64,000 nt of DNA from Symsagittifera roscoffensis (lineage: Eukaryota; Xenacoelomorpha; Acoela; Convolutidae), in the NCBI RefSeq assembly GCF_963678635.1, contig NC_087065.1, positions 31,250,252 to 31,314,251 on the forward strand. Reading direction: 5' to 3'. Positions 26,456 to 35,744 of the stretch are shown one piece after another. Made by a program: the position numbers and the translations under genes. How positions within the stretch are numbered: position 1 is the first letter of the stretch; each line of letters starts with the position of its first letter. The notes under the pieces were generated by a model. It was not told the origin of the DNA and made no database searches. It saw nothing but the letters and a program-made list of their open reading frames with translations.

Positions 26456-28260
26456 TCATATACCGACGCTTCCCCGATTCTTTCACCCCTTTCTAGCACT
26501 CTTCCTGACACTCCAAGCCCAATGACAGATGATCAACTAGCGCACGATTTAGATTTTTTTTCAGCGCCAACAACAATTTCATAATGCTAATCAACCACTT
26601 ACAATACACCAACTCACCCACTCCGCTTCACCATCAGAAACATCAACATTATCCGTTCGCAACACTCCCACCCATGCACAAGGTATACTAATGAAAAGAA
26701 TAACCAACAAATCCACCCATATCTTTATCTTTATGCCTTCTGCATCAAGACTCCTCCGCAGCCACCACACCAGACTTACTAACACTGGAGAATTTTTACT
26801 TGTTAGCATACCATTTTTCCCACAATTTTGTTATAATGACCACGAACCCCAACGCCACGAAGTTTCTTATACAGACGAACACATATTAATTCCCAAACTA
26901 CCTTGGTTTTGTTTCTACAGCTTTACTAACCCAGTCCATGTACCACTTCGTAAACCTGAAGACGACGAATTTTATATAACAGCACTTCACCAACTCACTA
27001 ATAATATACAACTAAGAGATTTTACTATCGTTTCGTAGCACGCAATTCCAATCATTTCCCCATCGCACACTATGATCACAATGTCATCCGCTACATGGAA
27101 GATTCACCATGCGACACATACCCTGCAGTAAATTCACAGCTCACAGAAGATTTCTTCGTAAAAATTGAAAAATTTTCGGTTTGCACAGCAATAATAAAAA
27201 TTTTCGACCATGTCATTGAGCATGCACTTAATAACATCAAAGCATATATTTTTGGTTTGCCAAGCAACAATAAAAAAATCGACCATATCATTGAGCATGC
27301 GCTTAATAACATCAAAGTATATCAGTCCTATTTTAGTCCCTTATAGTTTTCAACAAAAGTTAAATTTCATCAACCCAAAAGAACTCGATCGCACGAATTT
27401 ATGTTGAAAACAAAGTTAACCCACACATAATTATTATCCTTTTAACCAAGACACTTCCTACAAAGCTCAACTTCTTCTAAGCCACACCATCGGTCTTTGT
27501 TTAAAAACTCAAAGTACACATCACCTTATTTCTTAAATTTCACTCATTGTATCAAAAGTATTAACCTGCACGGCATCCTCCGCTTCTATGATCCCGTTCG
27601 ACAAATGTACATTTTTGCCCCCTCATAACACGTTCCCTGTTGAAGACTCCCGCCTCTTTATCATCCCTTACGAATACATTCAACCTGTTGAAATCCCACT
27701 GTTAGAAAACAAACGGCACGAAATTTAATCACAAACTTTATAATCTAATCCAAAATACTCACCAGGATTTTAGTGTCACAACAGAAGAACTTGAAGAAAA
27801 TGTACTTGAGCGTCTTGAGCCACTATTACACACTAGAAACGTAATCAACATGTTAGCAAAGCTATTAATACAAGCACCTATTATCGAAATTAATTTCCGT
27901 AATGGATTTTTCTCTGATTCTGATTCTACGTTAGAGTTTCATTTTTGCTATTTTTTTTGACTATTTACAAACCATTTTTTAATTTTTTAGATTACCTTCT
28001 TTCTTGCAGATTTCATCAAAAAATTGGAAAGTTTCGAAAGTAACTGATAACAACTTTGAATAGCTCTCTGGATAATCGAACCAATTAAAATGCTTTTGCG
28101 AAAATAATTAATTGAGATCATAACTAAAACTGATTCACTTAAAGTGCAATTATAAGAAAGATGACTCAACGACGCTCCGACTATGCAATGGCAAATCTTT
28201 TCGTTTTGCTTCCCGCAGTCACAACCCTCACAGGATTTAAAGTATGGAGCCAATATCGCA
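26456..28260 (+). pseudogene. Env-like and 3' internal region of element 2, broken
   Basis: Starts with ataccgacgc, as at 8240 of element 1, and follows the same order of segments with many substitutions. The longest open stretch is 26691-27038 (115 codons). Two near copies of a 40-50 bp segment (tcattgagcatgc followed by taataacatcaaag) lie at about 27215 and 27290. The part at 28090-28260 matches the last internal sequence of element 1. No intact product. Confidence 0.6.
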
Positions 28261-28625
28261 GCAAAAGTATCAATTGAAAAAGAAAATGGCCAACTCGATG
28301 CCTAAACTCAAAACATACGTATACTTGTCACTTGGCGCTTCACGCAGAGACGTCAGCCCTTTGTCTCGCTACTCGTTACGAACGAGTTATTGAGAATGCT
28401 CGTAGTCTCGTTCTAATCTACGAACTTGACACTTCAATAACACACATCTGCAACTTCAATACGATCTTTTTGGATTATTAACGGTTTCTCAATCTTCATC
28501 AATCTTGTCACATGATCTTCACTGACACAATAAATTTACACTCTGGTCCAAGAATCGAGAAGACACTCCATGCATCCTTCACAAGAAAAACGTAGGCTTA
28601 AAAATTTTTCTGAACCACTGATGGG
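28261..28625. other. Stretch between env-like end and 3' LTR
   Basis: No open frame of note and no counterpart in element 1, where the same env end runs straight into the LTR. A local inverted stretch (tcgttacgaacga) lies near 28374. It could be an untranslated 3' region or a small insertion. Confidence 0.4.
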
Positions 28626-28938
28626 TGGAACCAGTTCAAAACAAGAATTTTAAGTAATTGTTTACCTTGATATTTATCCCTGTAAATCATTTAGGACTAA
28701 CCAATCATGATCCATTACTAAAATTTATGATAAATTGTAAAGCTGAAACTATTCATAGCTTCAGCCAGAGAAAGTATGATACAGATCAGAAATCAACCGC
28801 CTCTTTCTCTTCTCTAACCTAGCAAGAATAGGAGTTTATACAAGAGCTTTTGAGACTAGGAAATATAAGAGTAAGAAGAGGATTGATATTAGACTAAGAA
28901 TTGCATGAATATATCCGGCCGAAAATAAGATACCGTGA
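28626..28938 (+). repeat. 3' LTR of element 2, left part
   Basis: Begins TGGAACCAGTTC (the 5' LTR has TGAACTAGTCC) and follows the LTR to accgtga, where the LINE interrupts. The remainder is at 30934-30998. Confidence 0.85.
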
Positions 28939-28984
28939 GAAAGAAAGAATTTTTTTCTCACTGTTAATGGTAAATTAACATATA

Positions 28985-29218
28985 AACAGAATTTAAATAT
29001 GAAGCACCAGAAACAGTGAGGGGACAGTTAACCCAATTTGGTTACTCATCACTGCCCGTTTTATCAAATGAAGGACAAATTTGTGATCTTCAAAGACAAG
29101 GAAAAATATATAAATCTGAAAACATAAAAGAAGATATTGGAAAAGAAAAATACTCAAGTTTGAATAAACATAAAGCAGCAGATTTAAGGCGTTGTTTAGA
29201 CAGATTAATGACATAAGG
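28985..29218 (+). other. Unrecognised open stretch within the LINE-side insert
   Basis: A + strand frame of about 75 codons (reading ...EAPETVRGQLTQFGYSS to CLDRLMT, then TAA), with balanced composition and charged residues, unlike the low-complexity shadows nearby. It has no obvious start or splice signals and I do not recognise the protein. It may be a fragment of a host or mobile gene. Confidence 0.3.
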
Positions 29219-29642
29219 TCCACGCTCTGTATCAATATTTAAAGTGATGGTTTAATCGTAGTCGGTATAAAACCAAATTAAAGAAGAAGCTAGTTCAAAT
29301 TCATCATTCATAATTTCTGAAACTCGCTAGTCGTAGGCACCCCTATTCGGTTTCAAAAACAAAACTTGAACTTGTTCCCTTCAAGGTTACTGCTTCTACC
29401 AACTGTGTCCCATCCCTTGAAGCCTCTCTAACATCAGCAGAGCTGATTGGGGGCTAAACGGTCAGTAGACATCCAACTGAGCCCATGCGGCAGTAACCAG
29501 CGAACAAGCCCAAGTGTGGTCTTCAAAACGCCGAAGACGCATTGAAAACCATATACAAATATACTTAGAAAAAAACTTGAAACAAGCAGGCACTCCACAT
29601 CTGTCATCCTCCAGCATTATCCTTGCATCCGCAAAAAAAATG

Positions 29643-29876
29643 TCAACAAAAAACCAATTTGATTAGCTCTTCATTGCTTAATATAAACAAATCCCGAATT
29701 TCGTGGGCAATGCGTTGAATATCTGAATTTGAAACTTGATCAAAAAATTTTGGAATTAGGGAATTCTGTCTAAGTATATTAAAGAGCTTAGCTCCTCTGT
29801 AACTTATTGAAGCTCTTTGACATTTGCTTTTGAAATTAGGAACTTTCATTAGATTAAGATTTGACCTTCTGGTCAT
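29643..29876 (-). pseudogene. C-terminal segment of the LINE ORF
   Basis: A 77-codon stretch with RASISYRGAKLFNIL, a motif found downstream of RT in many jockey-like LINE proteins. It lies in a different frame from the RT stretch, with about 170 bp of broken sequence between. Confidence 0.7.
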
Positions 29877-30051
29877 ATAAGACGGTTTATCAATTACAAA
29901 AAGCTCGTTTAAAAAAGTCCTGCTACTGATCGCAAAACAAATTTGAGGAGTTCATATACATGCAGCTCGTGAACTGTTAAAAACTTTTCATCATTAAAAA
30001 CTTTTCGAATGCTTTCGTATTTCCTTATAATTTCGAATAATTTTTTTTGGA

Positions 30052-30843
30052 TCAAAAAAGGGGTAAAAGGTTTGTGTAGGAAGTGCAACCATACACTAAT
30101 ATTCCATATTGCAAAATAGGCTTAATATTAGAGCCATAATAATCAATCATAACAGTTTTGGGAACATAATGACGCATTTTCGAAACAATGCCACATTGTT
30201 TTCTAAGCGTGGATCGTATGAAATTAATGTGAGAATTAAATGATAATTTAGCATCTACATAAACACCAAGATATTTGCATGACCCTTCAATTTTCAAAGG
30301 AATGCTATTAATAAACAATTGTTGGTTGAAAGTACTGTTAAGAGATACACTAACTTGTACCGTTTTGTCCATATTTAGAGATAATTTATTCAAAAATAAC
30401 CATTTATTTATAGCTTCTAAGTCTTGATCGAAGCTGTCAACCGAGCAGTTCAGTTCAGTGACGTTTGTGTCGTCGGCAAATAGAAAAACTTCGCTAAATT
30501 TACAGACTGTTGGAAGGTTGTTTTTATATATAAGAAACAACAGAGGCCCCAAAATGGATCCCTGTGGGACACCACATTCAAGACTTCGCCACGTTGATCG
30601 CGTTTCACCAATTTGGACAAGTTGTTTGCGGTGCTTCAAGTGACTTTTAAACCAAAGTAGATTTTTCCCACTGACACCATACATTTCTAACTTATGAAAA
30701 AGAATATCGTGATTCAGTGTGTCAAAAGCTTTTTTTAAATCAAGAAAAACTGTTCTTTTTGGTGATTTAGTTTTATCTAAGCGACATTTCTCTGTTACTT
30801 CGGCAATAGCATCAATAGTACTGTGTTTTTTTTCGGAAACCAA
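30052..30843 (-). pseudogene. LINE reverse transcriptase, frameshifted and truncated
   Basis: A 263-codon open stretch with clear non-LTR RT motifs: FLDLKKAFDTLNH, GVPQGSILGPLLFLIY and the catalytic FADDTN. The true frame continues upstream to about 30930 only with a frameshift at an A8 run (the QFGFR part and the KKHST part are in different frames), and the endonuclease is missing. The first codon of the open stretch is TTG and is not a real start. The type looks like the jockey/CR1/Rex group, which I cannot resolve. It is not functional. Confidence 0.88.
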
Positions 30844-30933
30844 ACTGTTTGATATAAATTAGAGAGTTTGCTTCAAGATAGCTATACACTCTGTTGTACA
30901 TTGCACGTTCAAATACCTTACTCCAGGTTACAA

Positions 30934-30998
30934 GACGAATAGACGGTGTACATTATCCGAAATTACTCTATTAGAAGGCCACTCCGGACCTAAACTCA
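30934..30998 (+). repeat. 3' LTR of element 2, right part
   Basis: Resumes at gacgaatagacggtg and ends CTAAACTCA at 30998, followed by the GTAGT target duplication at 30999-31003. Confidence 0.88.
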
Positions 30999-31003
30999 GT
31001 AGT

Positions 31004-31899
31004 AAAATAGGGTATTCTTTTCCCAACCTAAGTAGAAAATACTGGTGCTCCTTTTGGAGCCACCTTTACGACTTTTTGTTATCATCTGCTTTGTCATTGG
31101 ATTACTAATGAGTTATCACATTTCATGCATTTTTAGTTCATCAATTGAGACGAAAAAAAAATATTTCTTTCAAACAGCAGCACAGTGCTAGAAAGCTTTT
31201 CAGACATTTCCCAATATATCTCGCAATTTTTTTGAAATGCATAATTTATACATATTTGACTTAAAGCTTTCTAGTTGATTACATGCAAAGTTAGTGTTGT
31301 TGCCTTTAGTTTTTTATATTCCAGATTATTACCTGCTAAGTTTAGTCTTTATATTTGGTGCAATTTTTGCCGCATAGCATTTGCAATTTATTTGTGTACG
31401 TGGCTGTTTTATTGGTAGCTAGTGTTAATTCTTTCAGGGTACGTGGTGAAGATGCAGGTGTGTGCGACTCCAAATCGTAGATTCGAATCAGTCACAGCAA
31501 TAATTTCATTTTGACTGTTAATTTCCGTCGTTTTCTCGCTTGTGTTTGCGAAGCACAGCTTCATCTCTGTGTCGACAAGCTCATCTCAGCTTCTTGAGTT
31601 AGATGGTTGATAGTTTAATTTAATAAAATTTGGTGTAATTTAGTCCAGTATGCAGACGGCGATCTAGACGTCGCGAGTAAGGTCGGAAGTTTTTTATACT
31701 GTTATCGAACTTCTCTTCTGTTTGAATGGCTGTTATCCGATTCCCTCTTCTCGAGTACTTATTATCCGGTTTTGCTCATAGTTTCTTCATCTGAGGTCAA
31801 TTGGTTTAAAATCTGTGTCAGATTAAGATGCGGTTGTTAGAAAATGTTTAGAAACTGATATTTGACTGGTCAAAAATGATTTCGTGATTTTACCTACAG
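31004..31899 (+). other. Remaining 3' part of the hydratase intron, with a tRNA-like stretch
   Basis: No gene. At 31438-31497 an A-box-like tggtgaagatgc and a B-box-like tagattcgaatcagtc lie about 30 bp apart, suggesting an old tRNA-derived SINE head; this is weak. The intron ends in tttacctacag at 31899. Confidence 0.45.
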
Positions 31900-31977
31900 G
31901 TGATACCGACAAAAGACCGCCTGGAGGGACTTCAAGCATTTCGAGAGAAAAGGAACCCCGTTTTTATTGGAGAATAG
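31900..31977 (+). CDS. AUH: Enoyl-CoA hydratase last exon C
   Basis: 25 codons plus TAG: VIPTKDRLEGLQAFREKR and then NPVFIGE, the characteristic C terminus of AUH/ECHDC2 (IPTKDRLEG and FREKR). The acceptor tttacctacag and phase 0 fit the CAG end of exon B. About 15 kb of retroelements and duplicated exon separate it from the left exon B, yet exons A, B and C together still give an uninterrupted frame of 187 codons, so the gene may be alive. The AFREKR(x)P end resembles ECHDC2 as much as AUH. Confidence 0.93.
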   Translation: MIPTKDRLEGLQAFREKRNPVFIGE

Positions 31978-31983
31978 AATAAA
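31978..31983 (+). terminator. AATAAA polyadenylation signal next to the hydratase stop
   Basis: AATAAA begins on the base after the TAG stop. This would give a very short 3' UTR, ending well before PPIL3 begins. Confidence 0.55.
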
Positions 31984-32147
31984 TCAATCAATAATTAACT
32001 TATTTTATTGAAGCAAGGCTCATTTTTTATGTGAATGCACTGAAAAACTGTTGCTTTCAGCTAGTTTGATAGCGAGATAATTGTTTCAGATTGGTCTTGT
32101 TTGGCTATTACAGTTTTGTTTTTTACTCCTCTATGCTGTGCTGAGTG
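31984..32147 (+). promoter_or_regulatory. Short intergenic region before PPIL3
   Basis: Only about 165 bp separate the hydratase poly(A) signal from the PPIL3 ATG. AG sites after pyrimidine-rich runs (32084-32092 tgtttcag and 32105-32112 ggctattacag) could be acceptors for a 5' UTR intron or for trans-splicing. I see no TATA box that stands out from the AT-rich background. Confidence 0.35.
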
Positions 32148-32424
32148 ATGTCAGTGACTCTGCACACAGACCTCGGAGACATAAAAGTGGAGTTGTTCTG
32201 CGATAGACCCACCAAGACTTGTGAAAATTTTTTGGCGCTGTGCGCCTCTGGTTACTTTTCCGGCTGCGCTTTCCACAGGAACATCCCAAATTTCATAGTT
32301 CAGACGGGTGACAGGACGAACACGGGCAAAGGCGGTGCCAGTATCTGGGGCAGGAAGTTCCCTGACGAGATTTTCGACAACCTCACGCACAACAAAAGGG
32401 GCATCCTCTCCATGGCAAATTCAG
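32148..32424 (+). CDS. PPIL3: PPIL3-like peptidyl-prolyl isomerase, exon 1
   Basis: Codes for residues 1-92 and the first base of codon 93 of a single-domain cyclophilin of the PPIL3 type, a spliceosome-associated peptidyl-prolyl cis-trans isomerase. It starts MSVTLHTDLGDIKVELF; ATG at 32148 gives exactly the family N terminus, while an in-frame GTG just before is not a start. FHRN holds the catalytic arginine and FIVQTGD the active-site Phe and Gln, followed by the PPIL3-typical TGKGGASIWG and the end SMANSG. The donor is CAG/GTCTTA after codon phase 1. The joined protein is 166 residues, close to the usual size of about 160. Confidence 0.95.
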
Positions 32425-33517
32425 GTCTTAAATAATACTCATAATAATTACCATTAAAGCAAGTTTGTTGCAGTCGGAGACCTGACTTTTTTCACGTACA
32501 TAAATTTGGTCTCAGAATGTTCAAAATTAGAAATGGTAAATTTAGACTCAATTCATAATGAATTCATATTTCTTTGCGTCTCCGCCCCCCTTGGTGTGGA
32601 GGTAACGAATACGCCTGGTACAGCAAAAGTCCTGGGCTCGAATCTGACCGAAATTTTTTCAAACGGCAATTATTCCGTTTCAAAGCAATTGTCGGCGTAT
32701 TACACTTGCGGCAGCATAGTGTATTATTGAAAACCTTCTTTTTTTCTAACCCAAGTCACAAATATTGGCACTACCTCTGTGACACCTTTTTACCTTTTTT
32801 CTAAGCTAACTCGCAAATAAAAGGGCTCACATTTGTAGCAGGTTTAGTGTTGTTATAGTGTTCAACTTGCAGTATATTTACATGAGCTTTGAAATTTGAT
32901 GAATAATGAGTTAACTCAGGGGCTTTTATTTTATAAATACTTTTTGAAGGGATTTTGACAAAAGTAACCCTAGGCTCCTGATTCTTGTTTTTCAATTTTT
33001 TTTCAATCTTCTTTGAAATACTGGACAAGTTTTAGATGCAGCATTTGAAAATTTCGAATGCAATGTTAAATTTGTTTATTGCGACGCGGGTGTCACTGAT
33101 TTAAAAACTAGTGGATCCCGCGTAACTACCGGGTTCGTGGTTTTGGTTGTTAAAGCACGCTTCCTAATTTTGTATAAAACTGAATTGATAGAAAATGTCG
33201 TACATCGGTCTTTTTCTAATAACTTAGGGATATTAAATTGATTTTGAAGCTAAAGACTTCGGATCCAGTGATAGATTTAGCGTTCTGTAAATATCAATTA
33301 ACTGGATTTCGGAAGGTATCAGCAGTACTGAAGATTTTTGTAGAAGTAGATGACGTAAATTTTCCTTATTGTAAGCCCAATATTAGAAAAATGCGTTATG
33401 TTTTGTTGACATTTTAAACATCACGAGACGGTTTGTCTGTGTCCACTAAAATGCATACCAGAACTAAAAAAGAAAGAGATTGCGTTTTCTTCAACTTTTG
33501 GGTTGCTCTGTTTGTAG
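32425..33517 (+). other. PPIL3 intron, with repeated segments
   Basis: 1093 bp, GT...TAG. The part at 32585-32660 has a B-box-like gggctcgaatctgacc and recurs at 35518-35600. The part at 32806-33517 recurs, with insertions, at 34096-35425. No gene inside; an open stretch on the minus strand at 32801-33028 is chance. Confidence 0.85.
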
Positions 33518-33741
33518 GTCCGAACACTAACGAGTCCCAGTTCTTCTTCACATACAGCAGTTTGCCCCAGCTTGACGGAAAGTACACTGTGTTTGGCCAC
33601 ATTTTGCACGGACTGGATGTGCTGGATGAGCTGGAAAAGCTGCCACCAGTGGACCAGGAGATGAGAAGCTTCCGACTTACCAGCGATGTTTTTATACATT
33701 CAGTCACAGTACACGCCAATCCCATAGCCGACATGCATTAG
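33518..33741 (+). CDS. PPIL3: PPIL3-like peptidyl-prolyl isomerase, exon 2
   Basis: Starts after tttgtag with GT completing the split glycine codon (G/GT), then PNTNESQFFFTY, which includes the conserved active-site Phe, KYTVFGHI and ELEKLPP, and ends VHANPIADMH with TAG at 33739-33741. The tryptophan that binds cyclosporin in cyclophilin A is replaced (the region reads LPQLDGKYT), as is usual in PPIL3, so drug sensitivity should be low. Exons 1 and 2 form a complete uninterrupted frame. Confidence 0.95.
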
Positions 33742-34095
33742 CTATGAATAGTAGTGAGCAGACAGTGGTTACTTATAGTGATTACACTAGCATGTTCTCT
33801 GCAGTCGCTGTTCCGTCATGCATAGCGTGCAGTACTTCTTTACTGACTGAGATAGGAATGAACCTAATAAGAATTGCTGCAAAAAACCGCTATGCTGCTA
33901 TTTGGGGTATATTCGAAGTAGATGTCTCTAGTAAATCCAACTGTGTTAATGCTAATATTATATGATTTTCCTGGATAACGCGTAATTGACTGAATCTGGC
34001 ATTTTCGTTTAATATCTGCTCTTATTCCCGCAATTTTTGCAATATCGAGATTGCGAACCGTAGTGTGTTAGCTTAAAACTTCTTGTTTTTTTTAA
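33742..34095 (+). other. PPIL3 downstream region
   Basis: Probable 3' UTR and flank. A candidate poly(A) signal AATAAA lies at 34109-34114, just inside the duplicated intron sequence, where the same hexamer also occurs in the intron original. The small open stretch at 33744-33965 has no features of a gene. Confidence 0.4.
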
Positions 34096-35744
34096 AACTT
34101 AACTCGCAAATAAAAGGGTTCACAGTTGTAGTATGTTCAGTGTTGTTATACTGTTCAACTCGCAGTTTTTTTTCATGACCTTCGACATTTTTTTTTAGTA
34201 ATAAGTAAACTCAGTTGATGTTTTTTCAATGCATCAATTGAACCACGTAAAAGCTATTTGTTCTATACAACAGTATAATAATAAAATAACATTTTCGAAA
34301 TTTTCTAGCTCGGCATACTTCCAAGTTAATTCATAGAGAGAATCGGGGTGCGAAAACGAGAAGTTTTTTTTCCCAAGCTCTTAAAGCTTTACAAAGAGGT
34401 GAACTTGCATTTTGCATACACAAGCTAAAGTATGACCGATAACGCCATTGGGAAAAACTGAATGAGTAAAACTTGGAATCTGCAAAATTTCTTAAGTGAC
34501 GCACGCCATTTATGAGTCTGAATAATTGCTAAGTGACGCCAGCCAATTATGACGCGTTTGCAGTTTCAGTCCATTTGGCAAAAAAAATACCAACTAACAT
34601 GCCTCAAATTATTGAGCAGACACATTTTAGCTAGTAAATGAAAAATTTCTTGAAAAACTTCCAACCCTTCACAGGTTCGAACTCTTTTTAACTCAGGGGC
34701 TTCTTTGAAAGACCTTTAAAAGGGATTATAACAGAAGGAACCCTAGGTTCCAGATTCTCGTTTTTCAATTTTCTTTCAACCTTCTGTTGACTATGTTTTG
34801 GTTTTCCATACGTCATGAGAACTCCTGTTTGTGAATGTTTGCAAGAAAGTTTTCCTCACCGCTGCAGTAGCTTCAACCATTTGAAGATATAGAAACAAAC
34901 GAAGATACGCTACCGAAATGCATCGAAGATCGCATAAATCAATAGAAAAAGCTCCCGATTCAATTGAAATCAGAAATAAGTAAATTGTAACACGTTTTTC
35001 ATATTCGTTTTAAGAAATACTGGACAAGTTTCAGACGCAGCATTTGAAAAATTCAAATGCAATGTTAATTTTCTTCGATGCGAGACGGGTGTCACTGATT
35101 TAAAAACCGGTGGATCCTACGTAACTACCGGGTTCGTGGTTTTTGGTTGTTAAAGCATGTATCCTAATTTTGTATAAAACTGCAATAATAGAAAATCTCC
35201 ATCAACTGGGTTTCGGAAAGTATCAGCTGTACTGAAGATTTTGGTAGAAGTAGATGACGTAAAGTTTCCTTATTGCAAGCCCAATTAAAGAAAGTTGCGT
35301 TATGTTTTGTTGACGTTTCGAACAACAGGCTATATTTTGTCTATGTCCACGAAAATGCATACCAGAACTAGAAAAGATGGAGTTTGTGTTTTCTTCAAAT
35401 AAATTTTGGGTTGTTCTGTGTGCAGGTCCGCTTCTCTCCTGGTTCACTAGGGGAAGCTTTTCCAGCTCATCCAGTCCAAGCAAAATCTGGGGGCAAACTT
35501 GGAATTGGTGGGAATTGGCCTGGAGGTAACGAGTACGCCTGGTACGGCAAAGGTCCTGCGCTCGAATCTGACAGGAATTGTTTTTTTTTCAAGCGGCAAT
35601 TATTCCGTTTCAAAGCAATTGTCGGCGTATTGCACTAGCGACAGCTTAGTGTATCAATGAGAAGCTTCTTTTTTTTGTAACCGAAGTCGCCCTTTTTGGT
35701 GCCACTTTTGGGGCACCTTAACAGCTTTTTTTCTAACCTAACTC
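34096..35744 (+). repeat. Rearranged partial duplicate of the PPIL3 intron and exon 2
   Basis: 34096-34190 matches 32806-32900, 34680-34790 matches 32912-33010, and 35014-35425 matches 33017-33517, down to a near copy of the acceptor (tgcaggtccg). Unrelated sequence of about 450 and 220 bp interrupts it. After the acceptor an inverted fragment of exon 2 follows (35450-35490), and then 35515-35740 matches 32585-32815, the earlier part of the intron. The order is therefore scrambled. The copy is clearly diverged, so it is older than the hydratase duplication. Confidence 0.82.
35427..35492 (-). pseudogene. Inverted fragment of PPIL3 exon 2
   Basis: On the minus strand this reads LGLDELEKLPLVNQERSG, corresponding to the exon 2 stretch GLDVLDELEKLPPVDQE with a three-residue deletion. 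It lies where the duplicated exon 2 should begin, but inverted. Confidence 0.8.

Larger units (their letters stand above)
28939..30933 (-). mobile_element. Non-LTR retrotransposon (LINE) fragment inserted in the 3' LTR
   Basis: About 1995 bp separating the two halves of the LTR; the flanks share only a GA dinucleotide, so the target duplication is short or lost. On the minus strand the insert enters within the RT domain (a VTWSKVFERAMYNRVY stretch near 30915-30865), so it is 5'-truncated, the usual outcome of target-primed reverse transcription. RT (30843-30052) and a C-terminal segment (29876-29643) follow. The last 700 bp (28939-29640) hold no recognised LINE sequence and could be its 3' untranslated part or another insert. 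There is no clear poly(T) on the + strand at the left edge apart from a short t7 run near 28950. Confidence 0.75.
21983..30998 (+). mobile_element. Second LTR retroelement (element 2), complete between LTRs but internally deleted
   Basis: A Ty3/gypsy-type element in the hydratase intron: 5' LTR 21983-22360, leader, gag, a remnant of RT, env-like region, and a 3' LTR split by a LINE (28626-28938 and 30934-30998), with a GTAGT target duplication. Compared with element 1 it lacks the zinc knuckle, protease, RNase H and integrase: gag jumps to RT near 25820, and RT jumps to the env-like region near 26455. All frames are broken. It lies in the same orientation as the host gene, so its LTRs could supply polyadenylation or promoter signals, though none is demonstrated. 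Confidence 0.88.

Noticed and set aside
30458-30643. + strand ORF in the LINE
   Set aside because: Shadow of the reverse transcriptase frame on the other strand.
33414-33734. Minus-strand frames over PPIL3 exon 2
   Set aside because: Shadows of the PPIL3 coding frame.
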